Below, piece after piece: positions 40,708 through 49,715 of a DNA stretch of 52,891 nt. The DNA comes from Erythrobacter sp. HI0063. GTDB taxonomy: Bacteria > Pseudomonadota > Alphaproteobacteria > Sphingomonadales > Sphingomonadaceae. Each line of letters opens with the position of its first letter. Positions within the stretch are counted from its first letter, which is position 1. The position numbers were made by a program, and so were the translations under genes. The notes under the pieces are model-generated. The model was not told the DNA's origin. It searched no databases and worked only from the letters and a program-made list of their open reading frames with translations. The stretch covers positions 1 through 52,891 of the forward strand of contig NZ_LWFF01000224.1 of the NCBI RefSeq assembly GCF_001635685.1, read 5' to 3'.

Positions 40708-42677
40708 TCGCCGAACTCGGCCTTGCCGCCCTGTGGCTTGCCGCTGCGCTTGCGGCGCTGCAGCTGGTCACCGGCGCGCTGGCCGTGCGGCAGGATGCGG
40801 GCACCGGCGAGGCCGCCATCGCGGACCTGACCCGGCCCGCCACGGTCGTGCAGGGTATATTGGCCGCGCTTTCCTTCGCGGCTTTGCTGTACGTCTTCGC
40901 GGTCACCGATCTGTCGGTGAAACTGGTCGCGGACAATTCGCATTCGCTGAAGCCGATGATTTTCAAATTGTCGGGCGCGTGGGGCAATCACGAAGGCTCG
41001 ATGCTGCTTTGGGTCACCGTGCTTGCCGCGTCGGGCGCGCTGATCGCGCTGGTCGAGCGCCGCCTGCCGGAACGCACGATGCAGGCGGTGCTGGCATCGC
41101 AGGGCTTCGTGGCGCTGGGCTTTTACGCTTTCCTGCTTTTGAGCTCCAACCCCTTCGAAAGATTGCCGATTCCGGTCGAGGAGGGGGCGGGGCTCAATCC
41201 ACTCCTGCAGGATATCGGCCTCGCCTTCCATCCGCCGACGCTTTATCTCGGCTATGTCGGCCTTTCGGTCGCTTTCAGCTTCGCCGTGGGTGCGCTGGTG
41301 ACGCGGCAGGTGACGCCAGATTTCGCCCGCGCGATGCGACCCTGGGTGCTGGGGGCATGGGTGTTCCTCACGCTCGGAATAACGGCGGGCAGCTATTGGG
41401 CCTATTATGAGCTGGGCTGGGGCGGCTGGTGGTTCTGGGATCCAGTCGAAAACGCTTCCCTGATGCCGTGGCTCGCCGCGACTGCGCTGCTCCATTCCGC
41501 CAGCGTCCTTGCCGCGCGCGATGCGCTGCGCGCTTGGACGATCATGCTGGGCGTCGTCGCTTTCTCGATGAGCATGCTTGGCACGTTTCTGGTGCGGTCC
41601 GGCATCCTAACGAGCGTGCACGCCTTCGCAGTCGATCCCGAGCGGGGGACGTTCATCCTGTTCCTGCTCGCCATCTACATCGGCGGGGCTTTGTTGCTGT
41701 TCGCATTGAGAGCCGGCGCGGTGAGCGAAGGCGCGCGGTTTGCCGTCGCCAGCCGCGAAGGGGCGCTGGTGGTCAACAACGTGCTGCTCTCCGCGATCCT
41801 CGCGGTGGTATTGCTGGGCACGCTCTATCCGCTTCTGACCGAAGCGTTCGATGTGCGGGTGTCTGTCGGGCCGCCTTACTTCAATCCCGTCGGCGCGATC
41901 TTCGCTCTGCCGATGGTGGCGGTGATGGCGGTCGGACCGCTGCTGCGCTGGCGCAAGGACGGGTTCGGACGTATCCGCAAGGAATTGGCGCTGTTGGCGG
42001 CGCTTTTGCTGGCAGTGCTGATCCTGGTCTCGCTGCTCGGCGATGTCGCCTTGCTGCCGCTTCTGGGGCTTGCGCTCGCAGCAGTGCTTGCCGTGGGCAG
42101 CGTGATGCCGCTGAAAGGGCGCAATTTGCGCCGCGTGCCGATCGCGACATGGGGGATGGTGTTGGGTCATCTCGGCCTTGCGGTCGCTCTGTTCGGAATG
42201 GCGAGCGAAAGCGCCTTCACCAAGGAACGCCTCGCCGCGCTGGCGCCGGGCGAAGCGACCACGGTCGGCCCCTGGACGGTGGAGCTCGAACAGGTCGCTC
42301 CGGCAGCGGGCGCGAATTGGACGGCGATGGAAGCGCAGCTGTCCGCGCGGCAGGAGGGCGGGGAACCTGTTTCGCTTAACCCGCAGCATCGCACCTTCTG
42401 GGCACCGCCCCAGCAGACCGCCGAAAGCGTACTCGAAACGCGCTGGAACGGTCAGCTCTACGCCGTGATCGGCAATCAGGCCGGGGCAGGGGCGGACGGG
42501 CCGGCGCGCTGGCAGGTGCGGTTGTGGTGGAAACCGTTCGTGACCTGGATTTGGTATGGCGGCGTGCTGATCGCCATCGGCGGGGCTCTTGCGCTGATCG
42601 GCCATGTGCTTCACGATCTGCGCCGCCGCTTCGTGCGCCGCAAGGCTGCGGCCAGGCGCAGGGAAGTGGCGGCATGA
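40704..42677 (+). CDS. ccmF: Heme lyase subunit CcmF
   Basis: The 657-residue protein has many membrane helices and the WWD motif GWGGWWFWDPVENASLMPW, with SHSLKPMIFKLSGAWGNHEG near the start, as in all CcmF. With CcmH and CcmI it attaches heme to apocytochrome c in the periplasm. It overlaps ccmE and ccmG by ATGA-type junctions. Confidence 0.96.
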   Translation: MIAELGLAALWLAAALAALQLVTGALAVRQDAGTGEAAIADLTRPATVVQGILAALSFAALLYVFAVTDLSVKLVADNSHSLKPMIFKLSGAWGNHEGSMLLWVTVLAASGALIALVERRLPERTMQAVLASQGFVALGFYAFLLLSSNPFERLPIPVEEGAGLNPLLQDIGLAFHPPTLYLGYVGLSVAFSFAVGALVTRQVTPDFARAMRPWVLGAWVFLTLGITAGSYWAYYELGWGGWWFWDPVENASLMPWLAATALLHSASVLAARDALRAWTIMLGVVAFSMSMLGTFLVRSGILTSVHAFAVDPERGTFILFLLAIYIGGALLLFALRAGAVSEGARFAVASREGALVVNNVLLSAILAVVLLGTLYPLLTEAFDVRVSVGPPYFNPVGAIFALPMVAVMAVGPLLRWRKDGFGRIRKELALLAALLLAVLILVSLLGDVALLPLLGLALAAVLAVGSVMPLKGRNLRRVPIATWGMVLGHLGLAVALFGMASESAFTKERLAALAPGEATTVGPWTVELEQVAPAAGANWTAMEAQLSARQEGGEPVSLNPQHRTFWAPPQQTAESVLETRWNGQLYAVIGNQAGAGADGPARWQVRLWWKPFVTWIWYGGVLIAIGGALALIGHVLHDLRRRFVRRKAAARRREVAA

Positions 42678-43201
42678 GCTGGCGCCTGTGGATTCCCCTG
42701 CTGGCCTTTGCGGGCTTTCTCGGCCTTGCCGCCTACCAGTTGACGCAGCCGCGCGACGAGGTGGTGGAAAGCCGGATGGTGGGCAAGGCATTGCCCTATT
42801 TCGATCTGGAGCCCGCCACTTCTGGTCTGCCCGGCGCGGCGAGCGACGATTTCAAGGACGGCAAGCCGCGCCTTCTAAATATCTGGGCGAGCTGGTGCTT
42901 GCCCTGCATCGCCGAAGCACCGCAGCTGGAACGGCTTCGCGAGGAGGGTGCAACCATCGTCGGCGTCGCGATCCGCGACCGGCCGGAAGATGTCGCGCAA
43001 TTCCTCGAGCGCCACGGCAATCCCTATGCCGCGATCGGATCGGACGATTTGTCGGAAGTCCAACTCGGCATCGGATCGTCGGGCGTGCCCGAAACCTTCG
43101 TCATCACTGGCACCGGCAAGATCGCCTATCAACATATCGGCGACATTCGCGAGCGCGACGTTCCGATCCTGCTGGAGAAACTGCGCGAGGCGGCGGAATG
43201 A
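42674..43201 (+). CDS. ccmG: Thiol:disulfide interchange protein CcmG/DsbE
   Basis: The 175-residue protein has one N-terminal anchor (WIPLLAFAGFLGLAAYQL) and a thioredoxin fold with the redox site WCLPC (Cys75, Cys78). The GVPETFVITGTG loop has the cis-Pro typical of DsbE. It reduces the CXXCH site of apocytochrome c before heme attachment. The start overlaps the ccmF stop. Confidence 0.95.
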   Translation: MSWRLWIPLLAFAGFLGLAAYQLTQPRDEVVESRMVGKALPYFDLEPATSGLPGAASDDFKDGKPRLLNIWASWCLPCIAEAPQLERLREEGATIVGVAIRDRPEDVAQFLERHGNPYAAIGSDDLSEVQLGIGSSGVPETFVITGTGKIAYQHIGDIRERDVPILLEKLREAAE

Positions 43202-43608
43202 GGTCGCGCCTTCTTCCGATCGTCCTTGCGCTGGTCGCGGCCGGGCCGCTGGCGGCCCAGCAATCGCTGCCACCCGCGCCGTTCGCCAACCGTCAGCTCG
43301 ACGATGCCGCGCAGGAAGCGCAGGCGCAGGATCTGATGGAAACGCTGCGCTGCCTCACCTGCCAGTCGCAGTCCATCGCGGATAGCGACGCGCCGATGGC
43401 AGGCGATATGCGCCATCAGGTCCGTATTCGTATCGCAGCGGGGGAAACGCCGGAGGAAATTCGTAGCTGGCTCGTCGAACGATACGGCGATTACGTTAGC
43501 TATCGCCCGGAAGTCGGTGCCACCACTTGGCCGCTCTTCGCCGTGCCGGTGCTGATCCTGATCGCCGCGCTGGCGATTTTCCGTCGCCGGTTTGCGAGGC
43601 AAGGATGA
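43198..43608 (+). CDS. ccmH: Cytochrome c maturation protein CcmH (CycL)
   Basis: The 136-residue protein has a signal peptide, the active site LRCLTCQSQSIADSDAPMA (Cys52, Cys55), the three-helix bundle with RIAAGETPEEIRSWLVERYG, DYVSYRP, and one C-terminal membrane helix (PLFAVPVLILIAALAIF). It is the short, single-domain form; the TPR part is a separate gene (ccmI), as in alphaproteobacteria. Confidence 0.95.
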   Translation: MRSRLLPIVLALVAAGPLAAQQSLPPAPFANRQLDDAAQEAQAQDLMETLRCLTCQSQSIADSDAPMAGDMRHQVRIRIAAGETPEEIRSWLVERYGDYVSYRPEVGATTWPLFAVPVLILIAALAIFRRRFARQG

Positions 43609-44249
43609 GCTGGCTGGCCATCCTCGCGCTTGCGGTTGCAGGCTTCGCCTTCGCGGCTTTCGTGCTCAAACTGCCGCGCTCGTCGTGGACGCTGTTTGCC
43701 GCCGCTCTCCTGTTCGGTCTCGCCGGTTACGCGACGCAGGGCGCGCCCGACCAGCCCGCCGCGCCGAAAACGGCGCAGGCGCTCGATCCCGGATCGGGTG
43801 AAGCGATGGTGGAAGCGCGCAAGGAATTCTACGACGAGGGCGTCCTGCCCTCGCGCTATGTGGTGACGGCGGACGGGTTCGCGCGGCGGGGCCAGTATCG
43901 CGACGCGATCGATTTCCTGCGCAACGCGGTCGCCGAGAACCCCAACGACTCGCAAGCCTGGGTGGCGATGGCGAACGTACTGGTCGAACACGCCAACGGC
44001 ACGCTGAGCGAAGCGGCCGAATTCGCCTATGCCCGTGCCAGAGCGACCAATCCCGACAATGCCGCCGCCGATTACTTCCAGGGTATCGCCATGATCCGCA
44101 ATTCCCGCTTCGAGGAAGCGCGCGAGCTGTGGGCCGCCGCCCTTCAAGCGGCACCCGAGGATGCCCGGTATCGCGCCGATCTCGCCGCCCGCCTTGCCGC
44201 GCTCGACCTGGCGATCGCGCGGATCGAGCAGGAACGGCGGGCCGAATGA
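43605..44249 (+). CDS. ccmI: Cytochrome c biogenesis TPR protein CcmI (CycH)
   Basis: The 214-residue protein has two N-terminal helices (LAILALAVAGFAFAAFVL and SWTLFAAALLFGLAGYA) and then TPR-type repeats (about residues 80-200: RRGQYRDAIDFLRNAVAENP, AEFAYARARATNP, and ARELWAAALQAAPED). CcmI holds the apocytochrome. It is shorter than the roughly 400-residue CcmI of some proteobacteria, as if lacking part of the periplasmic region. It overlaps ccmH by 4 bases and ends the operon. Confidence 0.87.
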   Translation: MSWLAILALAVAGFAFAAFVLKLPRSSWTLFAAALLFGLAGYATQGAPDQPAAPKTAQALDPGSGEAMVEARKEFYDEGVLPSRYVVTADGFARRGQYRDAIDFLRNAVAENPNDSQAWVAMANVLVEHANGTLSEAAEFAYARARATNPDNAAADYFQGIAMIRNSRFEEARELWAAALQAAPEDARYRADLAARLAALDLAIARIEQERRAE

Positions 44250-44363
44250 GCGCGGCGCTGGCGTGTTGCGGGTGCGAAGCCGCAGTGCTAGACGCGCGCT
44301 CCTTGCGGCTCGGTCCGGCGATTTTGCCGTAGTGGCGGGCGTGAACGAGAGTTCGATTGCAGC

Positions 44364-46346
44364 ATGAGCGACACCGTCCCAACCCAATCCTCCGCCGCGC
44401 CGTCGTCCCTTCCGGGCGAACCGGCATCGCTGGAAAGCGCACCGGGCTCCGCCGATCGCGGCCACGGCCATTCGGGTTCGAAGACGGCGCTTGCCGTCGG
44501 CGCGATCGGGATCGTGTTCGGCGATATCGGCACCAGCCCGCTCTATGCGTTCCGCGAGACCTTCTCGCCGCAGAACAGTTTTCAGATCGCCATCGACCGG
44601 ATGCATGTCCTGGGCGTCGTCAGCCTGATCTTCTGGTCGATGCTGCTGGTCGTTGCGATCCAGTACGTCACCATCCTGATGCGTGCCGACAATAAGGGGC
44701 AGGGCGGCAGTCTGGCCCTCGTCGCATTGCTCAGCCGCCATATCGGCAAGTCGAGCTATGGCTGGCTGGTCGTGCTGCTGGGCGTGTTCGCGACGGCGCT
44801 GTTCTACGGCGACAGCATGATTACGCCCGCAATCTCCGTCCTATCGGCTGTGGAGGGGCTTACGGTGGTCAACCACCGGCTCGATCCGCTGGTGATCCCG
44901 ATCGCGCTCGTCCTGCTGGTCGCTCTGTTCCTGTTGCAGAAGCGCGGCACGGCCAAGGTCGGCGCGCTGTTCGCCCCAGTGATGATCGTCTATTTCTTCA
45001 CGATCGCCGGGCTGGGAATCAACCAGATCTGGCAGAACCCCGACATCTTGTGGGCGCTCAACCCGTATTACGCGGCGATGTTCTTCATCACCGATGGGAC
45101 GATCGCCTTCCTCGCTCTGGGCGCGGTGGTGCTGGCGGTGACGGGATCGGAAGCGCTCTATTCCGACATGGGGCATTTCGGGCGCGGGCCGATGCGCCTT
45201 TCCTGGTTCGGCTTCGTCATGCCGTGCCTGCTGCTCAATTATTTCGGACAGGGCGCCATGATCGCAGGCCTGCCGGCGGATCAGGCAGCCGAAGTCGTGC
45301 GCAATCCCTTCTTCCTGCTGGCGAGCGAGGAATGGCGGCTTCCGCTGGTGATCCTTGCCACGATGGCGACCTTCATTGCCAGCCAGGCGGTGATTTCGGG
45401 CGCGTTCTCGATCACGCATCAGGCGATGCAATTGGGCTTCATCCCGCGCCTTTCGATCCGTCACACCAGCGAGACCGAAGCGGGCCAGATCTACATTCCG
45501 GTGGTGAACTGGGCGCTGATGGTCGCAGTGATCGTGCTGGTGCTGACCTTCCAAACCTCGTCCAGCCTGGCGGCGGCTTATGGTATCGCGGTGACGGGCG
45601 CTGTGACGATCGACACGCTGTTGATGGGCGTATTGTTCATCGGGGTGTGGAAATGGAAGTGGTGGTACGCGCTGCCGGTCGTGGTGCTGTTCCTCATCGT
45701 CGATGGGGCCTATTTCGCGGCAAATCTCGTCAAGATACCCGATGGGGGCTGGTTCCCGCTGGTGGTGGGCGTGGTCGCCTTCACGCTGCTGACTACCTGG
45801 GCGAAGGGCCGCACCCTGATGCGCGACCGGATGAGCGAGATCGCCCTGCCGATCGAGATCTTCGCCAAGAGCGCCAAGAACAGCGCCACCCGCGTACCCG
45901 GCACGGCGATCTTCATGGCCAGCCAGACCGCAGGCGTCCCTTCCGCGCTCCTGCACAATATCAAGCACAACAAGGTGTTGCACGAACGCGTCGTGATCCT
46001 GACCGTGCTGATCGACGACACGCCCTATGTGGACGAGCATGAGCGGTGCGAAATGGTTGATCTGGGCGATGGCTTCTACCGCGCCGTCCTCCATTATGGC
46101 TTCATGCAGGAAACCAATGTGCCCGAAGGCCTGAAGCAGATGCAGCGCTGCGGCGGCGAATTCGACATGATGGATACGAGCTTTTTCCTCAGCCGCCAGA
46201 CCCTGCTGCCGAGCGAGAAGCCAGGCATGCCGATCTGGCGGGAAAAGATCTTCGCCTGGATGCTCAGGAACGCGGCGACTGCGATGGATTTCTTCCGCCT
46301 GCCGACCAACCGCGTGGTGGAGCTTGGGAGCCAGGTGGAGATTTAG
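44364..46346 (+). CDS. kup: Potassium uptake protein Kup
   Basis: The 660-residue protein has a polar N-terminal part (residues 1-45) and then about 12 helices with [29 protein letters not shown]-like segments, [20 protein letters not shown], and [17 protein letters not shown], all Kup/HAK/KT hallmarks. A cytoplasmic C-terminal region with [20 protein letters not shown] follows. It imports K+ with protons. The gene starts 114 bases after ccmI and likely has its own promoter; no K+-linked regulatory site is seen. Confidence 0.96.
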   Translation: MSDTVPTQSSAAPSSLPGEPASLESAPGSADRGHGHSGSKTALAVGAIGIVFGDIGTSPLYAFRETFSPQNSFQIAIDRMHVLGVVSLIFWSMLLVVAIQYVTILMRADNKGQGGSLALVALLSRHIGKSSYGWLVVLLGVFATALFYGDSMITPAISVLSAVEGLTVVNHRLDPLVIPIALVLLVALFLLQKRGTAKVGALFAPVMIVYFFTIAGLGINQIWQNPDILWALNPYYAAMFFITDGTIAFLALGAVVLAVTGSEALYSDMGHFGRGPMRLSWFGFVMPCLLLNYFGQGAMIAGLPADQAAEVVRNPFFLLASEEWRLPLVILATMATFIASQAVISGAFSITHQAMQLGFIPRLSIRHTSETEAGQIYIPVVNWALMVAVIVLVLTFQTSSSLAAAYGIAVTGAVTIDTLLMGVLFIGVWKWKWWYALPVVVLFLIVDGAYFAANLVKIPDGGWFPLVVGVVAFTLLTTWAKGRTLMRDRMSEIALPIEIFAKSAKNSATRVPGTAIFMASQTAGVPSALLHNIKHNKVLHERVVILTVLIDDTPYVDEHERCEMVDLGDGFYRAVLHYGFMQETNVPEGLKQMQRCGGEFDMMDTSFFLSRQTLLPSEKPGMPIWREKIFAWMLRNAATAMDFFRLPTNRVVELGSQVEI

Positions 46347-46377
46347 AGCGGCCTTCGTGTCGTTGCCGCCCTGAGGT

Positions 46378-47595
46378 TCAGATGACGACCGCCGGCTGCT
46401 CGGCCTGGCTGTCCCAGAGGCTGAACTGGTTCCTGCCCCGTCGCTTGGCGATGTAAAGCGCGGCATCGGCGGCGTGCAGGAGATCCTGCGGTGATCCGGT
46501 GGCACCCCAGCTTGCGCGCGCGACGCCGATGCTCACTGTCACGATGCCCAGTCCGTCGCTGCGCGCGGGATGGACGATGGCCAAGTTCGTGACATCGCGC
46601 AGGATCAGTCGGGCCAGTCGCGCGGCGACGAGTTCGCCGCGATCCTGAAGGAGGAAGGTGAATTCCTCTCCACCGAAACGCGCGCAAAACGCACCGTCCG
46701 TATTCGCGGCGATCCGGGCGAAGCAATCCGCGACCCGGCGCAGGCAGTCGTCTCCAGCCGGGTGGCCCAGCGTGTCGTTATAGGACTTGAAGTGATCGAT
46801 ATCGATCATCAGCGCGGCCAATGGGCGACGCTGGCCGAAAGCCTTTTCGAGCTGATCGGTCAGGCTGCGGCGGTTGGGGAGCTGCGTGAGCGCATCGGTG
46901 AGCGAGAGATACCGATAGGTTCGGGTCGCTTCATGCGCGCCGCTGGCTTCGAGCCTGGCGGACAGAGTCGCGAGATAGTCGAGCGAGCGCCGCCTTTCCT
47001 CGCGATAGTTCGCATACAGCGCGAAGGCACAGGCGGTGAGGACCTGGACGGTGAAGGCGAAGGCAAGCGGGGTGCCGAGGTCGCTTTTCGACGCGATCGC
47101 CAGCAGCGTGACCGCCAGCGCGCCGGACGTGAAGAGGATCGCGTAGAAAAACCGCAATGTCAGCAACATATTGGCGAAGATGATGGTCAACGACAATTCG
47201 CCGAAGGTGAACAGGCCCAGCGGCGAATGCGAATTCCAGAACAGGAATACCGGCACGACGTATGTGCCGAAAACCGCTGCTGCGACGAACCGCTCGGTCC
47301 AGAGCGGGGAAATGCGCCCAATCGCCCAGACCAGCGCCAGCGCCAGGGGAGTGACCATGCCGAGGCGAAGGATCAGCGAAAGGCCGATAGTGTCCGGCAA
47401 CAGGGCGAAACTGGTGATATTGTAGAGATTGTAGAAGACGAGGCCGACCAGGATGGCGGAGCGCAGGTCGGCGAGACGCTCCGCAGAATGCTCCGCATCG
47501 TAACGCGCCGCGATGGGCGCCTCGAAGCGCAGCAGGCGATCGAGCGCAGGGCGCCCCTTCAGATCGAAATGTTCCTCAAGCCCCGCCCGGTTCAT
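46378..47595 (-). CDS. Membrane-bound diguanylate cyclase (GGDEF domain)
   Basis: The 405-residue protein has an N-terminal membrane region with about six hydrophobic segments (residues 45-190) and a GGDEF domain with the active site as GGEEF (ARFGGEEFTFLL), SLTDALTQLPNRRSL and MIDIDHFKSYNDTLGHPAGD. It should make cyclic-di-GMP. The RxxD inhibitory site just before the active site is absent (TDGA in its place), so product feedback by this site is not expected. The signal sensed is unknown. Confidence 0.92.
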   Translation of the reverse strand: MNRAGLEEHFDLKGRPALDRLLRFEAPIAARYDAEHSAERLADLRSAILVGLVFYNLYNITSFALLPDTIGLSLILRLGMVTPLALALVWAIGRISPLWTERFVAAAVFGTYVVPVFLFWNSHSPLGLFTFGELSLTIIFANMLLTLRFFYAILFTSGALAVTLLAIASKSDLGTPLAFAFTVQVLTACAFALYANYREERRRSLDYLATLSARLEASGAHEATRTYRYLSLTDALTQLPNRRSLTDQLEKAFGQRRPLAALMIDIDHFKSYNDTLGHPAGDDCLRRVADCFARIAANTDGAFCARFGGEEFTFLLQDRGELVAARLARLILRDVTNLAIVHPARSDGLGIVTVSIGVARASWGATGSPQDLLHAADAALYIAKRRGRNQFSLWDSQAEQPAVVI

Positions 47596-47681
47596 GACAG
47601 TTTCTCAGTGGTCCCGAAGGGACTTTCACACAAATTCGTAAACGAGCCTTGAACGTCTTGATCGCTGCACCTTTTTGAAGG

Positions 47682-48127
47682 TCAGGGCGTCGCATCGGTC
47701 GGTAAAAGCGTCTTCGCCAGGTAATGCGAGGCGTGTCCCCTGCGCCTGCCTTCGAGCGTCGCCAGCAATTCGTATCCATTTCGCTCGTAGAAAGGGCGCG
47801 CCTGCCAACTGGTTGTTTCGACCAGTGCCTTTTCACAGTCGTTCGCGACCGCGAAAGCTTCCGCGCTTTCGATCATCTGTCGACCGATTCCGGTTCCGCG
47901 TGCGTGATCAGCCAGCCACAGCAGTTCGATGTGAAGCGTGTTCCAGTAACATGCGCCGCGCAGGCCGCCGACAAGGTCGCCCGCTTCATCGGTAGCGATC
48001 GCGTGGAAGCGGATCTCGGCCTCGCTCGGTTCGAGATCGGGAATAGTGTGGCGGTTGAACCCGCGATGCCCTTGCTGAGCGCGGACCGGATGGCTTCGGG
48101 TGGATCGCGATCGATCGTGACGGGCAT
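47682..48127 (-). pseudogene. GNAT-family N-acetyltransferase, interrupted by a frameshift
   Basis: From the ATG at 48125-48127 the frame reads MPVTIDRDPPEAIRSALSKG IAG, and then the sense continues only in another frame as FNRHTIPDLEPSEAEIRFHA, ELLWLADHARGTGIGRQMIE and RPFYERNGYELLATL, ending at 47682. One extra base in gcgggttcaacc (near 48057-48063) would restore a normal 148-residue GNAT protein with the acetyl-CoA site RGTGIGR. Either the gene is broken or the base was lost in sequencing. It is 21 bases after ispZ on the same strand. Confidence 0.78.
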
Positions 48128-48148
48128 ACGCCTCCTACCGTTCAGCCC

Positions 48149-48793
48149 CTAGGCCGTCGGCGGCTCGTCTTTCACCACGTCCTTTTCATCCTCCAGCGCC
48201 AAGCCGTGGCGCAGGAGCATCGGGATTTGCGAGAGGGTGAAGACGAAGCTCAGCGGCAGGAACACCCACAGCTTGGCCCATAGCCAGCTTTCGAAGCTCA
48301 TCGTGCGCACCAGCACTTCGTTGAGCGCGGCCATGGCAAAGAAGTAGATGCCCCAATTGCGCGACAGTTTGAGCCAGCCTTCCCGGTCGACGCCTTCGAA
48401 AGCGGCTTCCAGCAGCACTTGCAGCATCGCCTTGCCGCGCAGCCAGCCTCCGATCAGCACGATGCCGAACAGGAGATAGATGGCGGTCGGTTTGAATTGG
48501 ATGAAGCGTTCGTCGCGCAGCCAGATGGTCAGCGCGCCGAAGCCGACGATCAGCGCGGTCGAGAGCATCAGCATCGGGCTGATCTTGCCGAATTTCCATT
48601 TCGAGAAGGCGAGCGCCACGACGGCGGCGATCATGAAGGCGATCGTGCCGTAGATGACGGCCGCGATCTCGCCGAAGGTGGATGTTTCGGGCGGCTGGTA
48701 GAATTTGTAGACGCCAAGGAAGACGAGCAGCGGCCCGTAATCGACGAGAGTGTTGAGCCAGCCGGATTTGGGCTTGGTTTGCGGTTCGCTCAT
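48149..48793 (-). CDS. ispZ: Inner membrane-spanning septation protein A (IspZ/YciB)
   Basis: The 214-residue protein has about five hydrophobic helices and the family pattern LVDYGPLLVFLGVYKFY, AIYLLFGIVLIGGWLRGKAM, and WLKLSRNWGIYFFAMAALNE. The family is linked to intracellular septation and cell envelope integrity. The ATG at 48791-48793 sits 1 base after the ftsY stop; an ATG 18 bases upstream would overlap ftsY. A charged tail (DEKDVVKDEPP) ends the protein. Confidence 0.93.
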   Translation of the reverse strand: MSEPQTKPKSGWLNTLVDYGPLLVFLGVYKFYQPPETSTFGEIAAVIYGTIAFMIAAVVALAFSKWKFGKISPMLMLSTALIVGFGALTIWLRDERFIQFKPTAIYLLFGIVLIGGWLRGKAMLQVLLEAAFEGVDREGWLKLSRNWGIYFFAMAALNEVLVRTMSFESWLWAKLWVFLPLSFVFTLSQIPMLLRHGLALEDEKDVVKDEPPTA

Positions 48794-48794
48794 T

Positions 48795-49715
48795 TCAGGC
48801 CACTCCCGCAATCACGCGCGCGACCAGATCGGGATCGAAGGGGCGCAGATCGTCGATCTTCTCGCCCACGCCGATGGCATGGATGGGCAGACCGTATTGC
48901 TCCGCCGCGGCGACCAGGACACCACCGCGCGCCGTGCCGTCGAGCTTGGTCATGACGAGACCGGTCACGCCCGCGACTTCCTTGAAAACGTCGATTTGGT
49001 TGAGCGCGTTCTGCCCGTTGGTCGCATCGAGCACCAGGACGACATCGTGCGGCGCTTCGGGGTTCAAGCGCCCGAGAACCTTTCTGATCTTGGCCAGTTC
49101 GTCCATCAGCTCGCGCTTGTTCTGCAACCGGCCTGCCGTGTCGACGATCAGGGCATCGGTGCCCTTGTCGGTGGCAAGTTTGACCGCGTCAAACACGATG
49201 CTGGCCGGATCCCCGCCTTCGGGGCCGCGCACCAGCGGCACGTCGATCCGTTCCGCCCAGGTGGCGAGCTGGCCAATGGCCGCGGCGCGGAACGTGTCGC
49301 CCGCCGCGAGCATGACCTCGTAATCGTCTTCCTGAAACAGGTGGGCGAGCTTGGCGATGGTGGTGGTCTTGCCGCTGCCGTTGACGCCGATCACAAGCAC
49401 GACCTGCGGGCGCGGAAAGGCCGTCACTTCCAGCGGCTTTGCCACCGGACGCAGGATCGCGGCGATTTCCGCGGCCACGGCTTCCTGCAATTCGCGCTGG
49501 CTGATTTCGAGTCCGAAGCGTTTTTCGCGCAGGCGTTCGCGAATGCGGCGCGCGGCGGTGGGGCCCAGATCGGAGAGGATCAGGGCATCCTCGACATCGT
49601 CCAGCGTCGCTTCGTCCAGCCGCGCGGTGCCGACCACGTCGAGATTGGCGGCCAGCCGCTCCGACGTCTTGCGGAAGCCACCGAAAAGGCGTTCGCTCCA
49701 GCTGGGTGAACTCAT
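48795..49715 (-). CDS. ftsY: Signal recognition particle receptor FtsY
   Basis: The 306-residue protein has the N helices (SWSERLFGGFRKTSERLA) and the SRP GTPase domain: GVNGSGKTTTIAKLAH, GDTFRAAAIGQLATWAER, VDTAGRLQNKRELMDEL, LDATNGQNALNQIDVF and MTKLDGTARGG. It lacks the acidic A domain of E. coli FtsY, as is usual in alphaproteobacteria. It works with Ffh and the SRP RNA at 13.3 kb. The start at 49715 overlaps the mtaB stop by ATGA. Confidence 0.97.
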   Translation of the reverse strand: MSSPSWSERLFGGFRKTSERLAANLDVVGTARLDEATLDDVEDALILSDLGPTAARRIRERLREKRFGLEISQRELQEAVAAEIAAILRPVAKPLEVTAFPRPQVVLVIGVNGSGKTTTIAKLAHLFQEDDYEVMLAAGDTFRAAAIGQLATWAERIDVPLVRGPEGGDPASIVFDAVKLATDKGTDALIVDTAGRLQNKRELMDELAKIRKVLGRLNPEAPHDVVLVLDATNGQNALNQIDVFKEVAGVTGLVMTKLDGTARGGVLVAAAEQYGLPIHAIGVGEKIDDLRPFDPDLVARVIAGVA

